Shown here: positions 13,701-25,700 of the stretch, in pieces
Layout of the letters: the number at the start of each line of letters is the position of its first letter
Position numbering within the stretch: the stretch's first letter is position 1
Assembly (NCBI RefSeq): GCF_000004195.4
Contig: NC_030683.2
Location: forward strand, 65,770,764 to 65,834,763
Source of the DNA: Xenopus tropicalis
Taxonomy: Eukaryota; Chordata; Amphibia; Anura; Pipidae
Direction: 5' to 3'
DNA length: 64,000 bases
The notes under the pieces: generated by a model
What the model was told of the DNA's origin: nothing
The model's input: only the letters and a program-made list of their open reading frames with translations
Database searches by the model: none
Program-made: the position numbers and the translations under genes

Positions 13701-16700
13701 AAAAAGAGATGGATTTTGGAAATATTGCAAAAGAAAACCACGACAGTGGTGTTAATATGGTCAGAGAAGGAGCGACAAGTCAAAGATCTCTAACGCTTTA
13801 TTTAGCGGTAGGTCCTTCAAGAAGCCATGAGGGCCTCCATTCTGATTAGAAAAAGGAGATTCCATCTAAAAATTCGGAAAGGGTTTTTATGGTGAGAGCT
13901 GTGGAGTTGTGGAATTCTTTCCCTGAATATGTCGGACCGCCAGATACATTAGATAGCTTTTAAAAGGGGTTGGATGGCTTTTTAGCAAGCAAGGAAATAC
14001 AGGGTTATTGAAAAAAAGCTCCTAGTACAAGATGATTCAGGGACTGGTCCAATTGCTATCTTGGAGTCAGGAAGGAATTTGTTCTCCTCTGAGGCAAATT
14101 AGAGAGGCTTCAGAAGCATTTTTTTTTTTGCTCTCCTCTGGATCAACTAGTAGTTAATCAGGCTTCATATAGACATAAAATTTTGAACTTGATGGACATG
14201 TGTGTGATAAGATCTCTCTAAGACAGAGTGTATAGGGAGAATAACAACAGACCCAAGTATAGAATCTTTAGCATAATGAAGGGAGCCACAATGCAACATT
14301 ATTACAGATTCCATGCAAATCAAATGCAGATGATAAGTCAAGGAAGAACAGACTAGAGAAGTGACCTGAAGATCATTTGTTACTCTGTACAAGGCAGTTT
14401 TAGAAGAGCATGCAGGCCAGAAACCAGATTGTAATTTGTGTAACAGACTATTGGTGTGTAGTTAGTGATGTGGGAATACACAGTACCTTCCAGGATTTTA
14501 TAGAGGCAAGTATTAGAAGGAAGATAGGAAAATTGACATAGGATTGGTCAAGCGTGGCCTTTTTAAAGGAACAATAACACCAAAAAATTTAAAGTGTTTT
14601 AAAGTAATTAAAATATAATGTACTGTTACACTGCACTGGTAAAACTGGTGTGTTTGTTACATAAATGCTACTATAGTTTATATAAATAAGCTGCTGTGTA
14701 TCCATGGGGGCAGCCATTCAAGCTGAAAAAGGGTGAAAATGCACAGGTTATATAGCAGATAACAGATAACCTCTGTAGAATATAAGGTGGCTTTATCTGT
14801 TATCTCCTAAGTAACCTGTACTTTTTCTCCTTTGAATGGCTGCCCCCATCGCTACACAGCAGCCTTGTTTATATGACCTAAAGTAGTCCTTATGCAGAAA
14901 ACACCCCAGTTGTACAAGTGCAGGGAAACAGCGCATAATACTTTTTTTATTTAAGATTTTAACAACAAAAAAAAAATTTACAGTTTAGAGAAAGAGAGCA
15001 GGAAGAAGAAAGGGTATATAGAGCTTTAGCGAGCCAGGCAGATTTATTCAGATTGTGCATTTAACCAGGTATCCCACACTAACAGCGCATAATACTTTAA
15101 TCACTTCTGTACACTTTCATTTTTTGGTGTCACTGTTCCTTTAAGAAGGCTTGACACTGGCCTATTTGTTGCTGTAGTAGCTATATGATCTGCACCCTTA
15201 TTTAAGTTAACCTTTGTGTTTGGGAAAACCTAAATACAGTTTTCATTCTCTCTTGTGTAACAACATTGTTTAAGTAAGTGTTTGAGGCATTCTTATTATA
15301 CCAATTTTAAGAACTGCAGAAGAACTTACAGTGTCCGGTACCTACAGTGTCCATTATGGATATTTTGGCAAAATAAATGCCACAATGAGTCTAGGAGAAA
15401 AATTAAGCCCTTGTTTCCCAAACATCATTGTGATTGTAAACAGGTTTTGTCTGGTCTTTCCTGTAGGCTATTTCATATGTGTAATTCTATGTATAATTCT
15501 GTCACATGTATAATACCTCTTTAACTTGTCTTTCAGAGTGTTTGAAAGTTTGCTTATCTCTCTGGTTACAACAGTGATAGTATTTGTTGCTTCAATGGTT
15601 TTGGGAGAATGTAGAGAATTGTCTCCTTCCAACTGGAGCAATACTTCCCTAACTGTGCAGGTATTTGTTTTGTTCATGTTGCTATATATTTAAAAACCTA
15701 CAATCAAATATTTAATTTACAAGGTTTGTCCCATCATGTGATTTTTTTTTCTTATACGAAACCCAGATTGCCTTTTTTAAGTGCACTGTAACTATTCTCA
15801 AACCTCAAATCTGTTAATCAAGTTTTGCAATTGTTGCAAGTGCCAAAGAGCTCCCAGATCGATGAGTTTCGGTGTGTAAGCCCTTATGACTTGCAATTTG
15901 GCCAGTCTGATGCAGTTGTACCACAGTTGACCTGTCAAAACAGACTAACCAACTATCCATAATCCAGCCTATCAGATAAATGCACACTGGCAACCCACAT
16001 TTTTGCTAAATTGTTTACAAATTTGACTGATTTTCTGGTAAACAACACATAATTAAATAAATGGAAAATGAATGTTGCCTTCTAGGGCATAGATAATACA
16101 ATTTATAATAAACAGCAACAGGAAAGAACTGATATATTTAATTATTTTCTGCCTTTAGTCTTTTTGAACCAAACAAATTAAAGCATTAAAAAATATCTGA
16201 TAATATGCTTCTCAACTAAACAAAACTCCCTGTGCTTCTCATAATTCATATTCACTTACAGTATATGAGCCTTTACTCAACATAAGCACAATAAACAGAT
16301 CTGGCAGATTTATCAAAATGTGAGACGAGTTTTCCACAGAAAAACTTGTCAACTCTATTTATTCCTATGGGATTGTTAGACGTGTATTTATCAATAGGTG
16401 AATCCATGTGTTCACCATTTGATAAATATGCTTCTAAAACTCCCATAGAAATTAATAGAAAGTGGGTGCGTTTCACAATGGTAAACTCTTACATTTTGAC
16501 AAATCTGCCCTCTAGTGTTGAAAATGCATTTTGCCTATTTTTTTAAAAAAATCCGTATGTTCATAATTTTTAAAATTATAAAATATTAAATATAATAACT
16601 GTGTTTTACATTTACTTCCCCTGTAATTGGGATAGTTTTTTTTTTTTTTTTTTTTTACAAAAGGAGGTAATGAGCTCTGTTAGCCCAATTTTTCCCCTCA

Positions 16701-19700
16701 GCTGCAACCAGAGGAATTTCAGATGAGGAGCTCATTATAAACAGTGCATAATAGATATTTCTTACTTTTTGTCTATAGTTTTTAATTATGTTAAACAGAA
16801 GCCTTTTTCATATATTTTTGCAGAAAAAAAACTACATTTCTATTCCCTAGCACACTTCATCTTCCTTTCTGGTATTGCTTTCTTCCTCTCTGGCATCTCT
16901 TAATGAATGTTTTTATTTCTGAAAACTGAATTAGATTGTGTTTTTTCCTTAGGTCTCGTCTTCAGAAGAAGTGAATTCAAGTATAAAGACATTTTTCTGT
17001 CCTAATAATACATACAATGACATGGCAACACTTTTCTTTAATCCTCAGGAATCTGCAATCTTACAGCTTTTTCATCAGGATGGTAAGACTGTCATGTGTG
17101 TAATTTCATTGTTGGTGAGGTAACATGCTGACTCTAACTGCTGAGTGAAGGGATCTGTCTATCTCTTATGTTCTAGGCACTTTCAGCCCAGTCACTCTAT
17201 CTTTTTTCTGCTGTATGTACTTCCTCCTGTCCTGCTGGACATATGGTATCTCTGTTCCCAGTGGTCTCTTTGTGCCTTCATTACTTTGTGGTGCAGCCTA
17301 TGGACGCTTGGTTGCTAATCTTCTTAAAAGGTAGCCTAAGTTCAGAATCTGTTTTCATGAGTGTCCTTTCCATTGATCTGTTTTGTATGACCTCCTCTTT
17401 CTTTCTGTAGCTACCTTGGATTTTCACACATATACTCTGGAACATTTGCCCTGATTGGTGCTGCAGCATTCCTGGGTGGTGTGGTTCGTATGACTATCAG
17501 CCTTACAGTCATTCTCATTGAATCAACTAATGAGATTTCTTATGGATTGCCAATAATGATCACATTAATGGTGAGCTACTCTTTGCTTTATTAACTCTAC
17601 TAAAATTAATAGCCACTTGTGCTTTTACATGTTTTATACCGGCAGTGCATTCTTTGAAAGGGAATTTCTTAAAAAAAAAAAAAAAATTGAAACTTTAATT
17701 CACTGGCCCAAAATGTTAGGCACCTTCCAGTAAATTAAATTGCTGAGAATAAATACAATGCCCACGTACGGTAAAGTAAAATTTTCCTTGCTTGCAGATT
17801 TGTAAATCAACTTTTCCAGTAGTAATGTTATGGTCTTAAATATTCTATTGAAGTTCAATATAAAGATTTTTTTACTAACCATGGCTTCACACAATACTGT
17901 TTATTTTGTAAACAATCATGAAATATGGGGAATAGATAAGAACCTATAACATGCATGTCTTAGAGGACACTTGTGAATTGACAACATGTAGTAGCTATAT
18001 CAATAAGGAATGATATTTGATTCTGCAGATTTACTAGCCACTAGACAGTTTGAAGAGAATGATATGGTTTTGAGACAATACTGTACTTGCATTTGTAAAT
18101 GTATTTAACTATTTTGAAGAATTTAAGAAACAACGCATTTAGAATCCCAGGTGAAAAGTAGTGATTGTTTACAAAGACACGGGCAATAAACAAACAAGAG
18201 AAGGCATTTAACCCTTTCACTGCCAGCCGTTTTGGACCAAAGTGGAACTTCTACTCCCAGACAGTTTTTGAACATTTTGCACTTCAGGGGCCTTTCCTCG
18301 GGGGGACTTTTAGTTTACCCAGGAAAACCAATATATTGTATTTTTCAGGGCAAACTAAGCTTTCAAAATATGGTAGAATTTTGGTGTAATTCCAATTCTG
18401 TAACAAAGTATATACATATTTTTCATAATATAAACCCACATACCAGAAACAAAAATTATTTTATGCACAAAAATACAACTGATTTGGAAAGTCCCATGTC
18501 TCTTGAACGTGCCAATACCAAATATATATAGTTTTATGGAGATTTCTCCATAAAGGTCAAAAACTCCCAGCAGTACACTACCAAATTTCCAAAGCACTGC
18601 TTCACAAAGCTGCATACTTTAGATTTCAAGGCCAAAACTTCCACTGACAGAAGGTTTATCCCAGAAAATTACACATTTATGGAAAGAACAGATTCTGGGG
18701 AATCCAATTGTCTGTCTACTCCAAACTATCAAGTCACAATGCTTTCCTAAAGTTATAGGTTTTTATCAATTTGTGAAGTTTTTAAAAAATCACTTCAAAG
18801 CTTCTATAGTCTATAGTATCTTATATCCTACAGGTCATAAAGTAACCAAAATCTTTCTACTCCAAAGTACCAAGCCGCAAAGCATTTCTAAAGTTAGCAA
18901 TTTTGATGACATTTCCAAAAATCCGCTCAAAGCTTCCACTTTGCAGCATCTTATCTCCCACATAGCATTAGGTACCAAGATACATATATGCTGCAAAAAA
19001 GTACACTCACCCCAGAAAGCCATATATTTTTGGAAAGTACACTTTCCCCCGAATCTAAAATGGGTACCCATGTCTTTCTACTCCAAAGAACCAAGCCGCA
19101 AAGCTTTCATAAGTTTGCCGATATTTATGATTTTTCAGAAAATCGCCTAAAAATATTGCAGTTTGCCGCATTTATCTCACACAATTTCTTGCGTACAAAG
19201 GCAAATCACACCAAATAGGAACACCAGAGGTCTACTGAACAGTTTGATGCCCAATATGCATAGATATACCAAAGTCTGTGGTATGTACTGACCCCAAAAT
19301 GAAAATAGCGCATATGGATTTCTCGCCTGCCAACTCAGCTTTTGCACAGAGACCCCCCTGTCAGCGTGTTATGTGCCGTAACCCCCCTAACTATACAGAG
19401 ACCCCCAGAAAACCATATATTTTTGTAAAGTACACATTCTGATGAATTCAAAATAGGTAAAGTTATTTTTGTACACCAAAGTTACACACGGCAAAGCTAT
19501 GCTAAAAACAGATCAGGAACACTTATACAGGGATAAAAATGCAATAAAACCACAAAAATTGTGCAAATCAGTGAAACAACAAAATAAGTCACACGACAGG
19601 GTAATTAGTGGTCAGAATATCTGATCCAATAGTCATGCTGTCAAAATATACAGTTTTTAGGAAAAATAAACTAAAAACAAGCAGTAAAATGGAAAAAAAA

Positions 19701-22700
19701 ATAATACAAAAAAAAAAGTGTGTATACACGTGTGTACATATGTAAAAGTAGTGTGACAGTGTGTATACTGTATGAGTGTATATAAGTGTATATCAGTGTG
19801 CAAAATGAAAAAAAAAAAAGTGCTAAATTGTGTGCTGTATGTAGGTATAAATGTGTGTAAGTGTGTAAATACAAAAAATAAAAACACACCTGTCCAGAAG
19901 CAGGGATTGCATGGCTGGTCGTCCTGTGCAGTCCTGGTGATTGGGCGGCACTTGGGGAGGGGAAACAGGAACCAGGAAGCTGGGAGCAAGCAGCAGACGC
20001 GATGCGATTGCGATTGCGTCTGCTGGTTGGGGGGGGGGGCCCTGGGACGATCTCGTTGCAGGGCCGACATGACAGCTAGTTGCCCAGGGGGCTGTCATCA
20101 CTAAAATGCATGCCGCTTCTGCAGAGAGAATCTTTATCTGCCAAGCGACATATCGCGCACGACGTTGGCAGATAAAGCCTTTTCCTGCAACGATGTACAC
20201 CGTACGTCGTTGGCAGGTAAAGGGTTAGTGAAAAAGGGTAAATTGAAGATTTTTTGAGTGGAACATGTGCATCAGTTGTTGCAAATCATAAAACCAGAAT
20301 TAAAGGGGGATACCAAACAATAAATATCTTTAAATGGGAAGCCAACAAAAGAACTTATCTGACAAGAGGGAGTATAATTGGTCATTGGTACGTTATGCTA
20401 CATAATGAGAGTAGAGTTAACTTTCAATAGCTAAATCTGGAAGCAAGTGTGCTTGTTTCAATCCAAAAAGGCCATTCAGTTGTATTGTTTTAGAGAAATT
20501 TCCATCTCTGTTTTAATGTATCCATAAAATTGGGAGCAATATGGCATAGGTGTGCAAAAGCATTTTTGGTAGGCGTAGAATATATTTTTAGCCCTGCAGA
20601 CGGAACTCATTCAGAAAATTGATGTCTCAGGTGCACAGTACATTTGGTTGTCTTTTATAGTCTATTAAATGGTAATTTGTTATTTTAAAGAAAAATGTCT
20701 AGGATATTTAGTAAATGTATGTGTAAAGCAAAGTGACTTGCTGAAAAATCTTGAAAGCTTTTTGCTACTGCTTACACAAATGAATCCACTCCCCTTACCC
20801 CTGTTTGTTCGCTGGGCTGGGGAGTGGCATCAGGTCTGCTGACTAAGTGGAACTCCCAATGTAGATAGACCCCAAGTACACAGCAGCTCCATTTGCTTTA
20901 GACTCACCACTGCATACTGTATATCATGACTTGGATGAATAAAACTGTTTCTTGATATAATGAATTTAAATTAAATTTTTGCACCGTTCAGATTTACTCA
21001 GGAATTCATTCAAGTGATGATCTTCTAAGCCAGTGGTTCTCAACCTTCCTAATGCCGCGACCCTTTAATACAGTTCCTCATGTTGTGGTGACCCCCAACC
21101 ATAAAATTATTCCTAAGACCATCGGAAATATGTTTTTCCGATGGTCTTGGGCGACCCCCATGAAAGGGTCGTTCGACCCCCAAAGGGGCCCCAACCCACA
21201 GGTTGAGAACCGCTGCTCTAAGCCAAATATAAATATAGAGAATTGCTATGCCACCCATTTTCTGACTGCTTTCTTACTGCAGGTGGCCAAGTGGACTGGT
21301 GATTTCTTTAACAAAGGCATTTATGATATCCATGTGGAATTAAGAGGGGTTCCTCTGCTGGAATGGGAAACCGAAGAGGAAATGGACAAGTAAGTTAAAT
21401 TCTGATTTGAATTATTCGCAGGACCTGGGGTTTTCCAGAAAAGGTCTCATGATCCAAGTTATGGAAAGATCTCTTAAGTCTAAAATATGTTACAAATAAT
21501 TTTAAGATGAAATTAACACAATCCTAGTTAAGGCCTTACTGTTTTATTATTACAGATGAAAAGCAAATCATTCTTAAAAATTAAAATGTTTTGCTTATAA
21601 ATGGTAACAGTGCAAGATGGATTTCCCATATTTCAGAGCTTTCTGAACAACTGATCCTATACATGTAATTAATTATCTTTTCACACAAATTTAGAAAAGG
21701 GTTAAAGAACAGGAAAACTTTGAGCCATGGGTATTAGTCACTGTGGCAAATGTAGACCCTTTCCTCAGCAGTGATACAGCAATCTAACATTGTTCTAAAA
21801 CTTGGCTGATATCACATCCAACTAATATCCAGCTTGCCAAGCAATATATTATTTAAATGGTCCTTTGTAAATATATCTGGCAAGGGCCTTGAATGACTGC
21901 TTCTATTGTTTGATTATCAAATCTGGAAGTTAACCACCAGTGTGCAAATACCAATTGCCTAACCACAATATAAAGTTGTAGCAGGTCTAGACTGCAAGCT
22001 AGGGGGCAGGAGGCCTGAAAAGTCTTAATGTGCAACAACCATGGGAGAGCTCCAGCCTATATAAACTGCTGCATCAAGGTTTCTACTTGGAGCAGTAGAA
22101 GAGTTTTTCAGCACAGAAGAAATAATTTTATGAAGTAAATTCTGCTAGATTTCTGCGTATGACTCTCCAAACATTCTAACTTTTCCCTTTAGATTGTTAG
22201 TTCTTCGAGCTGGGCTCTCTGGTCCTATTTTTTTTACTCCGTAATAATTGTTTGTCAAATTATTATAAGACCCATATTCGTTATAAATGAATGTAAAACA
22301 CTGCATAACTTGCTGGCGCTTTATCAATTATTAATGTTTCTGATGGTAGACTGAAGCTGTCCCACAATCAAGATGCTACCCACTGGTAAGGGGTCGATAA
22401 GAGAATATTAGCAACTTGCATGAATTTATCAAATATTCTAACCACTTTCCAAAAGGGACTCTCAATAGCGTTACTTTGGTTTGGCCTGGTACTGAAGCAA
22501 ATTGTCTATGTAAGTGTTATGTTTCTGATGTTTTGCCTAGCTGTAGTCAACAACACTACTTTTCATAATACAAAGCCTTTATTTGTAACGCATTTAACCA
22601 TTTCAAGTGGAGTACCATTTAAAACATTGCTGAGCTTTTGCCATGAGAAAATAAAGGCTTTGTATTAGAGAAGTGAGTGTTGTTGAAGTTTTTGTTTGTT

Positions 22701-25700
22701 TGTTTTTTGCACCTCCTTTATCTTGTGTCATAATATTCTCTTGCATCTTTGTTTAACTTTTGATAGACTGAGAGCCAGTGACATCATGGAACCCAACCTC
22801 ACATATGTTTACCCACACACCCGAATTCAGTCCTTGGTCAGCATCCTTCGTACAACTGCCCATCATGCATTTCCGGTAGTGACTGAGAACCGTGGCAATG
22901 AAAAAGAATTCATGAAAGGAAACCAACTTATCAGTAACAATATTAAATTTAAGGTAGTGTTTTTAAAAATAATAGTAATAAAATGTGTCTGTACATGGTT
23001 TCTATATTGAGATTCCATGCATTAACTTTTTCCATTCATGATATATGCATATTTTTTCTGCAGAAAGCAAGCATTTTAACACGGGCTGGAGAGCAGAGAA
23101 AGCGAAGTCAGTCTATGAAGTCTTATCCATCCAGTGAGCTACGCAATATGTGTGATGAGCACATTGCTACTGAAGAACCTGTTGAGAAAGAGGACATGCT
23201 ACAACAGATGTTGGAACGGAGGTTATGTATTTACTTGTCAAACTAAGAGTGTTAAATTTATTCATATTAATTTAAATATTCTTTTTAAATAAACACATTA
23301 AGTAGCACACTGTGCTTCCTATATTTTAATAGGTATACCCCTTATCCCAACCTCTACCCTGATCAGTCTCCAAGTGAAGAGTGGACAATGGAAGAACGGT
23401 TTAGACCATTGACTTTCCATGGTCTCATCCTTCGTTCCCAGCTGGTCACATTGTTAGTTCGTGGAGTGTGCTATGCTGAGAATCAGTCTGTAAGTTCTGC
23501 TGTTTTTTCAACATCAAGGATGGTATGGTTGTGGAAGAAAATACACTTTTTTGTGATTTATTATGCAACAATTCCAAATTAAAAAAATAAGGCAGCTAAA
23601 ACCTGTCAAGATCACGTAGAACACAATAATACAAATACTTGCTCTAAGCCACCCAGCACATCGAGCCTAATTTAAAATTTAAAACAGCCAGTCTCAATTT
23701 GCATTCGCTCACCCCTTCACAGAGTTGGTCCAGTTGCCTTGCCCCGGACTCTTCACACAGGGACAATTTTTCGACGACTGTTTCTTCATTAAGTTATTAC
23801 GTGAATCACAGTTTTTCATGGACACTCACCCCACTGATCTGGGTACAGCACCCCAGACCAGTAGCAAAGGGAGACCCAGCACCACATTACCCACCTTCAC
23901 CCGTGTCTGGAGTGTCTACCCATTAAGATCATGTAGAAGTCAATTGCAGATGTCCCTTTTACAACTGGAAGAAGTTTATGTGCTTAATGGTTTTAGAGGT
24001 TTTCTGGGTTTTTTGACACTGGCTTTTATGTGACAATACAAAAAAGTCCTAGTTTTCATGCAACAAATAAAAAAAAGAAAACGTAACTACCAGATAATAG
24101 TATATAAACTAAATGGCCTGTTAAAGAATCTTGCCACACTAGAATATATATAGCATATTCTAAATATTATTTTTCCATCTTTTACCTTGAGCCACCATTT
24201 TGTGATGTTTTGCGTCCTTCAGAGATCACCTGCCCAGAAATAGGGTGAGGGTATACATAATGATTTATGTGCCCAGTACATCCCCTCCACGAGAAGTACC
24301 TGTAGGTGAGCACAAACATAAAAAGTCACGGGGGAAAAAACAGGACTTTCTGGTGGTATAGTTTTCCTTTACATAAATTGGCATTATGAAACTGACAGAT
24401 GATTCAATTTTATTGATCAGTGACTGAGCATTGTGCATATTTTATCTTTTCAGAGTGCAAACCAGCCCCGTCTTTCACATGCAGAAATGTGTGAAGATTA
24501 TCCACGTTACCCTGACATTCATGATGTCAACCTTACTCTCCTAAATCCAAGAATGATAGTGGTAAGAAGGGTAGATCTACACACAGGCAACTTTTATAAA
24601 AGCTTAATCAAACACATTGATAACATGTAAATTTATAAGTGATCAATAAGGAGACAAATTATGTTCAAAAAACTGTTTTAAGCTAAGTGATTTGTAACTA
24701 CACTTTTGTTGGAAAAATGGAGGAGATTAAAGCTAGGATAGCCGCCAAACTCTTTGGGGGAAATTTACAAAAGTGGAGATAGCGCTTTTTTGGAGTAAAA
24801 GTGGTGGAAAACACTTTCTTCAGACTCACAAACAGAAATCCACCAAAATTCCGACTCAACCGCCACTTTTCTGTTTTTGGTGAAAATAAGACATTTTACA
24901 GACACTTTTGTGAATTTGTCGTTTAAACAACATATATACAACGTTTTAATGACATTTTCAAAATGAAGTAAAGCTCAGTGTAACTCTGTTAGATCAATTC
25001 TAAGCTCTTCTGTTTTGTTTCACCCAGTTTCCATTTTACACCTCTGGTTGGAGCACCATTGGGGGTCATTAACATGTTAATGGGGATTAGCAGCCTATTG
25101 TCAGGGGAAAAGTTTTTAGAACAATAGGTGCAAAAAGCCTCATTAACATTTTATTAAAAAGTAAAACACTGATTGAAAAAAAAGTTTAATTTATATCTTA
25201 TATATAAAAAGTTTTTACCTCCACAATTGCATTATGCTAGTTTTAGCTTAATCAATGAGGCAATAATAACATTTTGAGTGAATATATTGTATACATTTTT
25301 ATTTAAAGGAGAAGTAAAGCCTCCCAGGCAATTTTTTTGTTTTAGCAGCAGTACCCCCTCTTTAATCACTTCACTGACATTTGCCCCAACTTATCTGTGC
25401 CCCCAAAGCATGTCCAGAACTACAGAGCTGCCTCACAGCATTGTCCCCCACCTTTAGGTGTGCCCCTTCTGTTCCCAGCAGCCATCTTGGTAATCAATAA
25501 ACAGCACATGCACACTGGCACCAAAACTGGGATATAGGGGCCTGTTGGACCTCTTTTCACTGGGCATGTTGGTGTGTGGGCCTGATTGCTGTTGACCAGT
25601 AATGAATAGGGGCTAGAGAAGAAGGTATTTAGACCCTTAGATCTTTTTACAGAAGTGGAATTAAATAAAAATATAGAAACCATTAGAAAGCCCAGCTTGT

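Noticed and set aside
16346..16546. Short frames on both strands with similar translated wording ([13 protein letters not shown] / [13 protein letters not shown])
   Set aside because: The likeness is the result of the palindromic MITE at 16301-16512, not of related proteins.
19657..20200. Overlapping 110-137-codon frames on both strands
   Set aside because: Same repeat family, low-complexity composition and GC-rich right end; the frames are not conserved between the two copies.
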